From Mesobacillus jeotgali (GTDB lineage: Bacteria; Bacillota; Bacilli; Bacillales; Cytobacillaceae), in assembly GCF_002874535.1 (NCBI RefSeq), contig NZ_CP025025.1, forward strand, positions 2,031,526 to 2,095,525: DNA of 64,000 nucleotides, given 5' to 3'. The notes beneath the pieces were generated by a model. The model had not been told where the DNA came from, did no database searches, and saw only the letters and a program-made list of their open reading frames with translations. A program made the translations under genes and the position numbers. Below are positions 1 to 7,798 of the stretch, in pieces; positions within the stretch are counted from its first letter, which is position 1, and each line of letters starts with the position of its first letter.

Positions 1-77
1 TTAAATAGAAAAAATAAAACCGCTTTCCAAGAGTAAACCGTTCCGTTTTGAGGTGCCTATGGCGAAAATGGCACAGT

Positions 78-108
78 AAATGGCGTGGAAATTGTCCACG
101 CCATTTTT
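78..108 (+). terminator. Hairpin with T-run, probable terminator
   Basis: A perfect 12-bp stem (AAATGGCGTGGA, loop AATTG, TCCACGCCATTT) is followed by a short T-run. It probably ends a transcript that enters from the left edge. Its arms share the ATGGCGTG/CACGCCAT core with the hairpin at 715-758. Confidence 0.6.
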
Positions 109-411
109 CCTATTGTGCCAGCATTTATAAGCCATTTCATTACAAATCAATACCTGGAAAAATGATAGTAAATGCCATTGACAATGTTTGTTGTACAAGG
201 AATAATGACGGTCATTTACACTGTCAATTTTATGGCCAGTTCGAAAGTCAATTTAAGGGTTTCATTCTACGAACATTGCATTCAAGTATAGCCAGTATAA
301 CGATTAACTTACTTTATTTTTTTCTTCAACGAAGGGAGCAGTTAGCGGAAGATTGATTTTTTTTAAAACAAGGGCAGACTTAAACTTAATTGAGTAACAA
401 ACAATCCTAGA

Positions 412-602
412 AATAAGCGGAGAATATCCGGTTAAACTGTAGAGTATAGCTCGGTAAGGGGTAAATAAGCGGAGGTTTTCCGGTTAAGCAAGCAGGATTG
501 CCAATTTTTTATGTTTTTCAAGTAAATAGGCGGAAATCTTCCGTCTATTTAAGCTGTTTTCCGTGCCATTTTCTAAATAAGGGAAGTTTCTCCGCTTATT
601 TA
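412..602. repeat. Four dispersed palindromes of the TAAGCGGA...TCCGCTTA type
   Basis: Four imperfect inverted repeats lie at about 412-437, 465-489, 523-549 and 575-602. Each is a TAAGCGGA-like arm, a 4-6 nt loop and a TCCGCTTA-like arm. The third (AAATAGGCGGA / TCCGTCTATTT) and fourth pair best. They look like a small family of mobile or regulatory intergenic palindromes. No function can be read from the sequence. Confidence 0.55.
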
Positions 603-714
603 TCAGCCCATGATGATCCCTTCACCAGGGACCGTTCTTTTATGGTGTGGAATAAACGGGTGCTTTGTTGAATAAGAACCATTATATTTTGGATCAGAAA
701 ATACATTAAATTAG

Positions 715-758
715 AAAAATGGCGTGTCAAAACTGATGTCAGTTTACACGCCATTTTT
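715..758. terminator. Long hairpin, probable terminator
   Basis: A 13-bp outer stem (AAAAATGGCGTGT / ACACGCCATTTTT) and a 7-bp inner stem (AAACTGA / TCAGTTT) are separated by a 2-nt bulge. The stem has A-rich and T-rich ends, so it could act in both directions. Confidence 0.55.
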
Positions 759-878
759 ATTGTTATTTAAATGATATGCACCCTAAAACAGAATGGTTTA
801 TTTCAAGAGGAAGGCGGCTTATTTTTCTACCTTAATCGACAGATTTATTTTATAATATGAAAAAGGGAGGTGAGAAAA

Positions 879-1190
879 ATGTCAGAAGAAAGACTTGATC
901 GATTAGAAGGAATGATGTCGCAACTGATTACCATGGTTGGGAATCTGCAAAACAGTATGAGTGATGTGCAAAAGGACATGAAGGAAATTCAAAATGTTCA
1001 AAAGGAACATGGAAAAAAGTGTGAATCTATTGAGTTAAGAATAGACAAAATGGAAACAAAGAATGAATTAAGGCACCAGGAAGTGTTGAATCAAATTAAA
1101 AGACTGGAAAAAGACCAGGACTTCATCTGGGAAAAGGCAGTGAGAAATGAGAGAGAACTTGAGATTATGAAAAGGACTTTGGAATCGTAA
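879..1190 (+). CDS. Coiled-coil protein of unknown function
   Basis: This 103-residue, highly charged protein is almost entirely predicted coiled coil: heptad-like spacing of L, I, V and M runs throughout, with no proline and no membrane segment. The ATG at 879 is chosen because GGGAGGTGA lies just upstream. The in-frame GTG at 870 sits inside that ribosome binding site. It stands alone, with a weak hairpin after it. I do not recognise a functional family. It could be a small scaffold or a partner of the short membrane protein encoded on the other strand at 1255-1440, but that is speculation. Confidence 0.7.
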   Translation: MSEERLDRLEGMMSQLITMVGNLQNSMSDVQKDMKEIQNVQKEHGKKCESIELRIDKMETKNELRHQEVLNQIKRLEKDQDFIWEKAVRNERELEIMKRTLES

Positions 1191-1208
1191 TCTATCCTTC
1201 TTTTTGCT

Positions 1209-1239
1209 GCCAAGCTTACCATCTATCAGCAAGCTTGGC
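1209..1239. terminator. Hairpin between convergent genes
   Basis: A perfect 9-bp stem GCCAAGCTT / AAGCTTGGC has a 13-nt loop. It lies between the convergent genes at 879-1190 and 1255-1440. There is no strong T-run, so it is only a possible terminator. Confidence 0.4.
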
Positions 1240-1254
1240 TAGTTGTTACTTATC

Positions 1255-1440
1255 TTATTTACCTTTAGATGAATCTCCATGAAACCGTTCCAGCAACTCG
1301 ATTATTCTTTTGTTCTGCTCCACTTGAATCTCCGAATTTTTATACATGCGATAAATCCAGATTAACAAAATCATTAATGAAACAGGCACAGCTAAAACTA
1401 CGAAAAAAGAAATCATCCCCATAATAGATGAGACAAACAT
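1255..1440 (-). CDS. Small single-pass membrane protein
   Basis: The product has 61 residues. An N-terminal hydrophobic helix of about 28 residues is followed by a short basic stretch and a charged, helical cytoplasmic tail ending in SSKGK. The start at 1440 is set by AAGGAGGG about 7 nt upstream; an upstream in-frame start at 1461 would put that ribosome binding site inside the gene. Small Bacillus membrane proteins of this layout often act as regulators or sensors, but nothing here identifies a role. Confidence 0.65.
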   Translation of the reverse strand: MFVSSIMGMISFFVVLAVPVSLMILLIWIYRMYKNSEIQVEQNKRIIELLERFHGDSSKGK

Positions 1441-1603
1441 AAAAAAACCCTCCTTGTTCACATTTTACTATTTAGTGGCAAATCTATTGGAATATAATGT
1501 TAAAGTTTTATGAACTAAAATAAAATATATAATTCCAAGAACCTTCCATATTATCTTCCATAGTGAACTGATTCTCTATTTTTTCTCACTATGATACTTC
1601 AAA

Positions 1604-1619
1604 GTGATATAATTATCAT
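1604..1619. promoter_or_regulatory. Crp/Fnr-like palindrome overlapping a TATAAT box
   Basis: GTGAT-N6-ATCAT lies 46 bp before the Crp/Fnr gene at 1665 and contains TATAAT at 608-613 of the same kilobase. It resembles the perfect GTGATTATAATCAC palindrome before the TRAP operon (13400-13413). I read it as a candidate autoregulatory operator. No convincing -35 element was found. Confidence 0.4.
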
Positions 1620-1664
1620 AATTATTAGAATAGTCACCAGTATAAAATAGAGGAAGGTGATGGT

Positions 1665-2288
1665 ATGCATTTTCTTCGTTATCAATGGGAGCCGTATTTG
1701 TCGTATGGGCAGCTGTTTGAGTTTGAGAAGAACAAGGTTGTTTATCATCAGGGAGAGGCTGGCAGGGGAATCTTTTATTTGAATAAGGGTGAAATCAAGG
1801 TTACGCTTCTTTCGGACAAGGGGGATGAGCGGATCATCAACATGGTACCGCCTGGGATGCTTTTTGGTGAACATGGGGTAAATGGGGAGCCTTATTTGAC
1901 GAGCGGAACGACGACTTGTCCCTCGCTGGTTTACTACTTTTCCGATGATGTCATTGCGACAATTTGCAAGAAACATCCGGAAGCGGCGGGGATTTATACA
2001 GATTCATTGATTTATAAATTCAGGACGTTAGCAGAAATCATTGCCCATCTGGACAGTCCTGTAGAGCAGCAAATGGCGTTTTATCTGCTCAAGCTTGTTC
2101 AGGAGAACGGGAATGCCTCGATGAACCAGACGGCATTTTCTAAGTACATTGGCACGTCCCGAATCACTGTGAACAAGATTATTCAAAAGTGGAAGCAGAA
2201 GGGATACATAGAGCTTCAAAAGCGTGAAATTATTATCATCGATTTTGATAATATAAGGGCGATTGCCAGCAATCCGCATGTGGATTAA
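1665..2288 (+). CDS. Crp/Fnr-family transcription regulator (type A)
   Basis: The 207-residue protein has a cyclic-nucleotide-binding-type beta barrel at about residues 15-125 (GEAGRGIFYLNKGEIKV and FGEHGVNGEPY) and a C-terminal winged helix at about 145-195 (YIGTSRITVNKIIQKW recognition region). It lacks the N-terminal cysteine cluster of oxygen-sensing FNR, so its ligand is unknown. GGAAGGTGATGGT precedes the ATG. It converges with the regulator at 2285-2908 and the two stop codons overlap by 4 bp. It is clearly closest in this window to the regulator at 21036-21647: both share LSDKGDERII and similar HTH sequences. By position it probably controls the anthranilate operon and the TRAP operon. 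Confidence 0.85.
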   Translation: MHFLRYQWEPYLSYGQLFEFEKNKVVYHQGEAGRGIFYLNKGEIKVTLLSDKGDERIINMVPPGMLFGEHGVNGEPYLTSGTTTCPSLVYYFSDDVIATICKKHPEAAGIYTDSLIYKFRTLAEIIAHLDSPVEQQMAFYLLKLVQENGNASMNQTAFSKYIGTSRITVNKIIQKWKQKGYIELQKREIIIIDFDNIRAIASNPHVD

Positions 2289-2908
2289 CCAACCAGGTTT
2301 CTGAGGAAATCTGGTTTTTTTATGAAGTATTTTCTTTTATCAATCTCAATGATCCCTGCTTCCTGCCATTGTTTGAGCACTTTGTAGACGGTGATTCTTG
2401 TGAGTCCCGTGCAGCAGGCAAGGTCTTGCTGGGAAATTGGAATCTCGTAATTTTTGAATTCATCACAGATGTTGTGGAGTAAAACGGCAAGCTTTTGCTC
2501 TGATGTAAGCGCATTCAAATTAATGCGATCTAAAAGGATTTTCATTTTATGGATGACGCTTTTTGAAAAAAGTTTAAAGAGTTCTGGGTGGGTGATCATC
2601 AGTTGTCGGAATTCGTCTGCTGAGAAATGATAAACGACGGAGTCCTTTACTGCGATTGCGGTTGTGAAATGTATTTTCTGATCGAGTGACTGGACACCCA
2701 ATAGCTGGTTAGGGATGACAATGTTCAGCATGTTCTCTTTTCCAGCGGCTGATTCTGTGACGATTCGTACAAGTCCTTTGTGCAGGTAATAAAAACCTTC
2801 TCCAAATTCTCCTTGCTTATAAATGCACTCCTTTTTACGGAAAAACTGTCGAGTGCCGTATTTCAAATAATTCTCCCAATGAAAGACTTCTTCATAAACC
2901 GTAACCAT
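2285..2908 (-). CDS. Crp/Fnr-family transcription regulator (type B)
   Basis: The 207-residue protein has an effector-binding beta barrel (EFGEGFYYLHKGLVRIV, about residues 33-50) and a C-terminal HTH (CTGLTRITVYKVLKQW, about 166-181). GGGAGG lies 8 nt before the ATG. It is transcribed divergently from the monooxygenase operon, so it is well placed to control it and itself from the region 2909-3108. It is most similar in this window to the regulator at 20289-20924. No cysteine cluster of the FNR type is present. Its effector could be anthranilate, 3-hydroxyanthranilate or a CoA ester; the sequence does not say. Confidence 0.85.
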   Translation of the reverse strand: MVTVYEEVFHWENYLKYGTRQFFRKKECIYKQGEFGEGFYYLHKGLVRIVTESAAGKENMLNIVIPNQLLGVQSLDQKIHFTTAIAVKDSVVYHFSADEFRQLMITHPELFKLFSKSVIHKMKILLDRINLNALTSEQKLAVLLHNICDEFKNYEIPISQQDLACCTGLTRITVYKVLKQWQEAGIIEIDKRKYFIKKPDFLRNLVG

Positions 2909-2992
2909 ACCAAAACCTCCCTATGAGTGAAGCTGATATCTAACATAATCATAGGGGAAACCTTAGAAAAATTCTACAATTTATTAGATAAT

Positions 2993-3021
2993 TTAGACTT
3001 TTAAGAAAACTATTTTATAAA
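2993..3021 (+). promoter_or_regulatory. Candidate sigma-A promoter of the anthranilate operon
   Basis: TTAGAC (2993-2998), a 17-bp spacer and TATAAA (3016-3021) lie about 90 bp before the monooxygenase start. Directly downstream is AACGTTAAATAGGCTACAGT, continuing TACGTT (3023-3048), with paired GTTA elements. A 15-bp palindrome AATTCAT-T-ATGAATT follows at 3065-3079. Either may be an operator for the flanking Crp/Fnr proteins. Confidence 0.45.
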
Positions 3022-3064
3022 AAACGTTAAATAGGCTACAGTTACGTTCAAAAATTAGTATTAC

Positions 3065-3079
3065 AATTCATTATGAATT
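3065..3079. promoter_or_regulatory. 15-bp palindrome in the leader of the anthranilate operon
   Basis: AATTCAT, a single T, then ATGAATT forms a perfect inverted repeat in the 5' leader, 30 bp before the start codon. The ATG inside it is not the likely gene start, because the good ribosome binding site lies downstream. Confidence 0.35.
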
Positions 3080-3108
3080 TTCAATTAATTTTTTTCAGGA
3101 GGGTGAAT

Positions 3109-4590
3109 ATGGGAATTAGGACTGGAGCTCAATATATCGAAGCGGTTAAAGCACGTAAGCCTGAGGTGTGGCTTTCTGGGAAGAAGGTCGACAATTTATT
3201 CGAGGAGCCGGTGTTCAAGCAGCCGATCCTTGAAATTGCAAAGCTTTATGACATGCAGCATGATCCTGAATTCCAGGAGAAAATCACTCACGTTTGTGAG
3301 GAAACCGGCGAGAGAGTGAATAATGCATTCCTTGTACCGAAAAGTTATGAAGATCTAGTCAAGCGCCGCAATGTTTTCGAGGCGTTTGCGAAGGCAACAT
3401 TTGGCCTCATGGGCAGGACTCCAGATTTCTTGAACGTCGTTGTGACATCCATGTACTATAATTCCTGGTTCTTTGAAAAATACAATAAAAATTGGGCAGA
3501 GAATGTCCGCAACTATTATAAATACATGCGTGACAATGATATCTTCTTAACTCACGCGATCATCAACCCGCAAAATGACCGCAGCAAGACTTCACATGAG
3601 CAAAAGGATACGTACACACATCTTGGTGCCGTGAAGGAAACTCCGGATGGCTTGGTTGTCAGGGGAGCGAAGATGCTGGCAACGCTGGCTCCTGTTACAG
3701 ATGAGGTGATCATCTATTCTTTCCCAGGTTTCGCGCCTGGTGATGAAAAGTACGCACTGGCATTTGCGATTCCAATTGACACTCCAGGGCTGCGAATCAT
3801 TTGCCGAGAGCCAATGCAGGATGGACAGCGTTCATTCTTTGATCACCCGCTTGCTTCAAGATTCGAAGAAATGGATGCTTTGCTTGTGTTTGATGATGTC
3901 GTCGTTCCTTGGGACCGCGTATTCCTATATAACAACGTCGAGGCTGCCAACAGGCTTTATCCAATGACAGGCGCGGGACAGCAGCCGGCACATCAATCAG
4001 GTGTTAGGGGTCTTGTGAAATTGGAGTTTGCGACACAGGTGGCGATGAAGGTTGCCGATACAATTGGTGTCGATGGATACTTGAACGTCCAGGACCAGCT
4101 GGGCGAACTCGCACAATCACTTGAATCAATCCGCGCATTGTTAAAAGTTGCGGAATATGAGCACACAATGACTGAGCATGGTGAAGCGATGCCAGCTTAT
4201 GTACCACTGGAGACCATTCGCGGGTTGCTGCCGAAAATGTATCCGCGGGCCATTGAGGTCATCCAGATTGTTGGGGCAGGCGGATTGCTGATGTCTCCAA
4301 CAGGAGCAGATTTTGAAAGTGATGAACTAAGAGGCGCAATTGATAATTACTATGTTGGCCGGGAAGGAATTTCTTCTTTGGAACGCGTCAGCATTTTCAA
4401 GCTTGCATGGGACCTGTGCGGCGAGGCATTCGGACAGCGTCTATTGCAGTATGAGCGCTACTACACAGGGGATCCAATCCGAAAACGCGGAATTTTCTAT
4501 AACAACTATAAACGCCAAACACCACTTACGATGGTCGACGAGGCGTTAAAGGGCGCACAGTTGGACAATAAGGAAGCGCTTACAAAATAG
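3109..4590 (+). CDS. FADH2-dependent monooxygenase, probable anthranilate 3-hydroxylase
   Basis: This 493-residue protein belongs to the HpaB/4-hydroxyphenylacetate 3-monooxygenase oxygenase family (acyl-CoA-dehydrogenase fold). It uses reduced FAD made by a separate reductase to hydroxylate an aromatic ring. The start at 3109 follows AGGAGGGTGAAT; the upstream ATG at 3073 is poorly placed. It is followed by an FAD synthetase and a flavin reductase, the same three-gene set described for anthranilate hydroxylation to 3-hydroxyanthranilate in Geobacillus thermodenitrificans NG80-2. The next gene is a 3-hydroxyanthranilate dioxygenase, so anthranilate is the expected substrate. A related amino-aromatic or phenol substrate cannot be excluded from sequence alone. 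Confidence 0.85.
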   Translation: MGIRTGAQYIEAVKARKPEVWLSGKKVDNLFEEPVFKQPILEIAKLYDMQHDPEFQEKITHVCEETGERVNNAFLVPKSYEDLVKRRNVFEAFAKATFGLMGRTPDFLNVVVTSMYYNSWFFEKYNKNWAENVRNYYKYMRDNDIFLTHAIINPQNDRSKTSHEQKDTYTHLGAVKETPDGLVVRGAKMLATLAPVTDEVIIYSFPGFAPGDEKYALAFAIPIDTPGLRIICREPMQDGQRSFFDHPLASRFEEMDALLVFDDVVVPWDRVFLYNNVEAANRLYPMTGAGQQPAHQSGVRGLVKLEFATQVAMKVADTIGVDGYLNVQDQLGELAQSLESIRALLKVAEYEHTMTEHGEAMPAYVPLETIRGLLPKMYPRAIEVIQIVGAGGLLMSPTGADFESDELRGAIDNYYVGREGISSLERVSIFKLAWDLCGEAFGQRLLQYERYYTGDPIRKRGIFYNNYKRQTPLTMVDEALKGAQLDNKEALTK

Positions 4591-4611
4591 TCTGCAGGAG
4601 GAGAAGGACAG

Positions 4612-5148
4612 ATGAAAACACATATTTATTCTTCATTGGAACTGCCTCAATCTATCGTCGCGATTGGAGCGTTTGACGGAGTCCATCGAGGGCACCAAAC
4701 GGTAATCCGGCAGGCAGTACAGCGAGGCAGGAAGCTGAAGGTTCCGAGTGTGGTGTTTACATTTGATCCTCCACCGCGGGTGTTTTTTCAAGGAGCAAGG
4801 ATGCTGACCACAGTGGATGAGAAGCTGGCGAAAATTGAGAAGCTCGGTGCCAGGCATGCTGTTGTTGCCAGATTTGATGAGGTGTATGCCGAACGGAGTG
4901 CTTACGACTTCATAGACTGCCTGGCGGGACTGAATCCGGCTGAAATCATGGTAGGGTGCGATTTCCGCTTTGGCAAGGACCGGCTTGGAGATGTTACTCT
5001 CCTTGAAAAGTATTTTAAGGTTTCTGTAACGAATCCAGTCCGCTGCTCTCAGGGAAGCGTGATTTCTTCCAGCAGGATTCGTCAGCTCATTTCTGAGGGT
5101 GAGATTCACCTTTCAAATACGCTGCTCGGCTGGCCAGCAGGAAAGTAG
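4612..5148 (+). CDS. Stand-alone FMN adenylyltransferase (FAD synthetase), RibF N-terminal type
   Basis: The 178-residue protein matches only the nucleotidyltransferase half of bifunctional RibF. It has the GAFDGVHRGHQ nucleotide-binding motif at residues 19-29 and SSSRIR near 152-157. The riboflavin kinase domain that would bring the protein to about 310 residues is absent, with no remnant downstream. It should therefore make FAD from FMN and ATP but need FMN supplied from elsewhere. Its place between the monooxygenase and the flavin reductase says it provides FAD for the hydroxylase, as reported for the equivalent Geobacillus gene. AGGAGGAG precedes the ATG. Confidence 0.85.
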   Translation: MKTHIYSSLELPQSIVAIGAFDGVHRGHQTVIRQAVQRGRKLKVPSVVFTFDPPPRVFFQGARMLTTVDEKLAKIEKLGARHAVVARFDEVYAERSAYDFIDCLAGLNPAEIMVGCDFRFGKDRLGDVTLLEKYFKVSVTNPVRCSQGSVISSSRIRQLISEGEIHLSNTLLGWPAGK

Positions 5149-5181
5149 GGTTCTATTTTACGAGAATAGGAGGGACATTGA

Positions 5182-5739
5182 ATGAAGTTGCTTGGAATAT
5201 CAGGCACAATCATCGGCGCGAAAACAGGCATTGTTGTCCGTAAAGTGCTTGATGATGTGAAAAAGAAGTACCCGGACATCGAGGTGGAAATGCTCGATAT
5301 GATGGATTACGATATGGAGTTCTGTGACGGCCGTCCGCCGGAGAAATATTCAGCAGATACAAAAGCTGTTATTGAAAAAGTCTCATCTGCCGATTTTTAC
5401 GTGATCGGGACACCTATTTTTCAGGGATCCATTCCAGGGGTGTTGAAAAATCTATTTGACCTTATTCACCCAGATGCATTCCGGAATAAAGTGATGGGTT
5501 TCGTTGCCAATGGAGGGACGTACCAGCATTTCCTCGTGATTGAAAATCAGCTTAAGCCGATTGCTGGTTACTTCCGGGCGTTTGTAGCACCAAGCTATGT
5601 GTACGCCAATTATGATCATTTTAATCGTGAAAATGAAATCGTTGATGAAGATTTACTAAAGAGAATTTCAGGTTTGGCCGACGAAGTCGTTCATATGCAA
5701 AAGTCATTGAAGGGCAGCACGGCGAAGGTTACGGAGTGA
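5182..5739 (+). CDS. NAD(P)H-dependent flavin reductase
   Basis: The product is a 185-residue flavodoxin-fold protein of the NADPH-dependent FMN reductase family. The N-terminal strand and phosphate loop (LGISGTIIGAKTG) bind flavin phosphate, and the GTPIFQGSIPGVLKNLFDLI region near residues 77-96 is typical of the family. It probably reduces FAD for the two-component monooxygenase at 3109. It is preceded by AGGAGGG. The order oxygenase, FAD synthetase, reductase indicates one functional unit. Confidence 0.85.
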   Translation: MKLLGISGTIIGAKTGIVVRKVLDDVKKKYPDIEVEMLDMMDYDMEFCDGRPPEKYSADTKAVIEKVSSADFYVIGTPIFQGSIPGVLKNLFDLIHPDAFRNKVMGFVANGGTYQHFLVIENQLKPIAGYFRAFVAPSYVYANYDHFNRENEIVDEDLLKRISGLADEVVHMQKSLKGSTAKVTE

Positions 5740-5779
5740 GTTTTACCATTTTACCAGAATTGAAGGGAGACGATTAGAG

Positions 5780-6319
5780 ATGAAAAGCCAATTTGTTCCG
5801 ATCAATCTTATGAAGTTTATTGAGGAAAACAGAGACCAGCTGAAGCCTCCGGTCAATAACAAGGTAATCTGGAAGGATGCAGAGTTAATGGTCATGCTGT
5901 TGGGCGGCCCTAATAAAAGACGTGATTTCCATGTTGATCCGTCTGAGGAGATTTTCTACCAAATCCAGGGAAGCTGCTATGTTGAGGTCATCAATGCTGA
6001 AGGAAAGCGTGAAGTCGTTGAAGTGAAGGAAGGGGAAATGTTCCACCTCCCGCCAAATGTCCCGCACTCTCCACACCGTGTAGCAGACACTATTGGTCTA
6101 GTAATCGAGCGTAACCGTGCTCAAGGTGAACTCGAGGATTTCGTCTGGTTCTGCGATGAGTGCGACCATGAGATGCACCGCGCGACAATCCAGCTGACAA
6201 ACATAGAAAAGCAGGTGAAGGAAGCGATCGCCAGCTTTAATGGAAATGAGGAGCTGCGAAAGTGTGATAACTGTGGACATATGATGCCGCCAGAAGCGAG
6301 TGAATGGAAATGCGAGTAG
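5780..6319 (+). CDS. 3-hydroxyanthranilate 3,4-dioxygenase
   Basis: This 179-residue cupin dioxygenase opens the ring of 3-hydroxyanthranilate to 2-amino-3-carboxymuconate semialdehyde. The expected iron ligands are visible as His51 and Glu57 (HVDPSEE) and His96 (PPNVPHSPHR). The bacterial-type C-terminal rubredoxin-like site is present as CDEC (125-128) and CDNC (162-165). Length and motifs fit bacterial enzymes (NbaC/HaaO). The 3' end overlaps the next gene by 16 bp, which suggests translational coupling to the decarboxylase that removes the unstable product. Confidence 0.93.
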   Translation: MKSQFVPINLMKFIEENRDQLKPPVNNKVIWKDAELMVMLLGGPNKRRDFHVDPSEEIFYQIQGSCYVEVINAEGKREVVEVKEGEMFHLPPNVPHSPHRVADTIGLVIERNRAQGELEDFVWFCDECDHEMHRATIQLTNIEKQVKEAIASFNGNEELRKCDNCGHMMPPEASEWKCE

Positions 6320-7314
6320 ACTTCCATACGCATATTATTCCGGAGAATTTCAGTGAATTGACGCAGCGATTCGGCGGTGAGAAGTGGCCAACGCTTGAGC
6401 GTACATGTGCGTGCGGCGCTAATATCATGATTGCCGGCAAGGTTTTCCGCGAAGTGACCGACCAGGTATGGGACGCCGAGAAGCGAATCAAGGATATGGA
6501 ACGAGAGGGAGTCGACATTCAGGTTCTTTCTCCGATTCCTGTCACGTTCTCTTACTGGGCTCCGGCCGAGCAAGCGGAAATTTTAGCCAGGGTCCAAAAT
6601 GACTTTATTGCTGACCTCGTTAGCCAGTATCCCACTAAATTCATTGGGCTAGGTGCTGTGCCGCTGCAAAACGTCGAGGTTGCAATCCGCGAGATGGACC
6701 GCTGCAAGCATGAGCTAGGCTTGAGCGGCATTGAGATTGGCACGAATGTGAATGGCGTCAATCTCGATGATCCTCAGTTTATCGAATTCTTCGAAATGGC
6801 TGAGAAGTGGGAAGTGCCTTTGTTCATCCATCCATGGGAGACACTTGGAAAGGAACGGATGCCGCGACATAACTTGATGTACACCGTTGGAATGCCAAGC
6901 GAAACGGCTCTTGCTGGAGCAAGCTTGATCTTAGGCGGAATCATGGATAAGTTCCCGAAGTTGAAAATCTGTTTGGCTCATGGCGGGGGTGCACTGCCGT
7001 ACTTGCTGCCTCGTCTTGATCAGGGCTGGAAGGTGTGGCCGCATCTGCGCTTGCTTGATAAGCCGCCAAGTTATTACGCGAAGCAATTTTACTATGATTC
7101 GCTTGTGAATGAGCCGGTCAACCTGAACTATTTACTTCAGAATTTTGGCCATGAGCGCATCATCATGGGATCTGATTATCCATTTTTGCTGAGGGAAGTT
7201 CCTCCTGGAAAGGTCATCGACGATACTGTCGGCTTATCAAAGGAACAGACGGAAGCAATGCTCGGTAAAAATGCGCTCAGGTTCTTGAATATTCCTGTTA
7301 AGGTGGGGAGTTGA
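6304..7314 (+). CDS. 2-amino-3-carboxymuconate-6-semialdehyde decarboxylase
   Basis: A 336-residue amidohydrolase-fold decarboxylase (ACMSD/NbaD) that converts ACMS to 2-aminomuconate semialdehyde and so keeps it from cyclising to quinolinate. The metal-binding HxH is DFHTH at residues 6-10. Further family motifs are FIHPWE, the AHGGGALPYLLPRL region and GSDYPF near the C-terminus, which carry the remaining His and Asp ligands. The start may be 6304 or the in-frame ATG at 6310; both lie inside the dioxygenase gene and neither has a strong ribosome binding site, so translation is probably coupled. Confidence 0.92.
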   Translation: MEMRVDFHTHIIPENFSELTQRFGGEKWPTLERTCACGANIMIAGKVFREVTDQVWDAEKRIKDMEREGVDIQVLSPIPVTFSYWAPAEQAEILARVQNDFIADLVSQYPTKFIGLGAVPLQNVEVAIREMDRCKHELGLSGIEIGTNVNGVNLDDPQFIEFFEMAEKWEVPLFIHPWETLGKERMPRHNLMYTVGMPSETALAGASLILGGIMDKFPKLKICLAHGGGALPYLLPRLDQGWKVWPHLRLLDKPPSYYAKQFYYDSLVNEPVNLNYLLQNFGHERIIMGSDYPFLLREVPPGKVIDDTVGLSKEQTEAMLGKNALRFLNIPVKVGS

Positions 7315-7318
7315 TTTT

Positions 7319-7798
7319 ATGGAAAAGGCCTTGGTTCCACCAGAAGAGCGTTTGAAAGAGTTAGGCCTGACCTTGCCAGCTCCCCGTCAATCGGCAGGAA
7401 ATTATGTGAGCTGTGTAAGGACCGGCAACCTGATTTTCACATCCGGACAGGGAACGAATGAATACCGCGGCCGGCTTGGCGAAGATGTTTCGATTGAGGT
7501 TGGCTACGATGCAGCAAGGCAGTGCATGCTGAATTTACTGACGGTGCTGAAGCAGGAGTTAGGTGAACTAAGCAAGGTGAAGCGGGTGGTAAAGCTACTA
7601 GGTTTCGTGAATAGTTCGCCTGATTTTACCGACCAGCCGAAAGTCATGAATGGTGCATCTGATTTGCTCGTACAGGTGTTCGGTGAGCGCGGGAAGCATG
7701 GGAGGTCTGCTGTCGGTATGGCGCAGCTGCCCTTGAATAATGCAGTCGAAGTCGAAATGGTCGTCGAAGTTGAGGATGAGGAGGGCGGAATAGGATGA
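7319..7798 (+). CDS. RidA-family protein, probable 2-aminomuconate deaminase
   Basis: The 159-residue protein is of the YjgF/RidA family (FTSGQ core motif; VKRVVKLLGFVNSSPDF region). RidA relatives in the 2-aminophenol and 2-nitrobenzoate pathways act as 2-aminomuconate deaminase, releasing ammonia to give 4-oxalocrotonate/2-hydroxymuconate. The pathway needs exactly this step after the aldehyde dehydrogenase encoded next, and no other deaminase is present. The stop codon overlaps the next start (ATGA at 7795). Assignment as the deaminase rests on context; the alternative is a general enamine/imine deaminase protecting the pathway. Confidence 0.78.
   Translation: MEKALVPPEERLKELGLTLPAPRQSAGNYVSCVRTGNLIFTSGQGTNEYRGRLGEDVSIEVGYDAARQCMLNLLTVLKQELGELSKVKRVVKLLGFVNSSPDFTDQPKVMNGASDLLVQVFGERGKHGRSAVGMAQLPLNNAVEVEMVVEVEDEEGGIG

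Larger units (their letters stand above)
1..878. other. Non-coding region with hairpins and palindromic repeats
   Basis: I find no convincing gene before position 879. The short open frames here have no ribosome binding site and overlap strong hairpins. The region contains two terminator-like hairpins with related arms (78-106 and 715-758) and a cluster of four imperfect palindromes at 412-602 built on a TAAGCGGA/TCCGCTTA theme. Confidence 0.6.

Noticed and set aside
1-356. Possible short genes near the left edge on both strands
   Set aside because: No ribosome binding sites, low-complexity translations and overlap with a strong hairpin.
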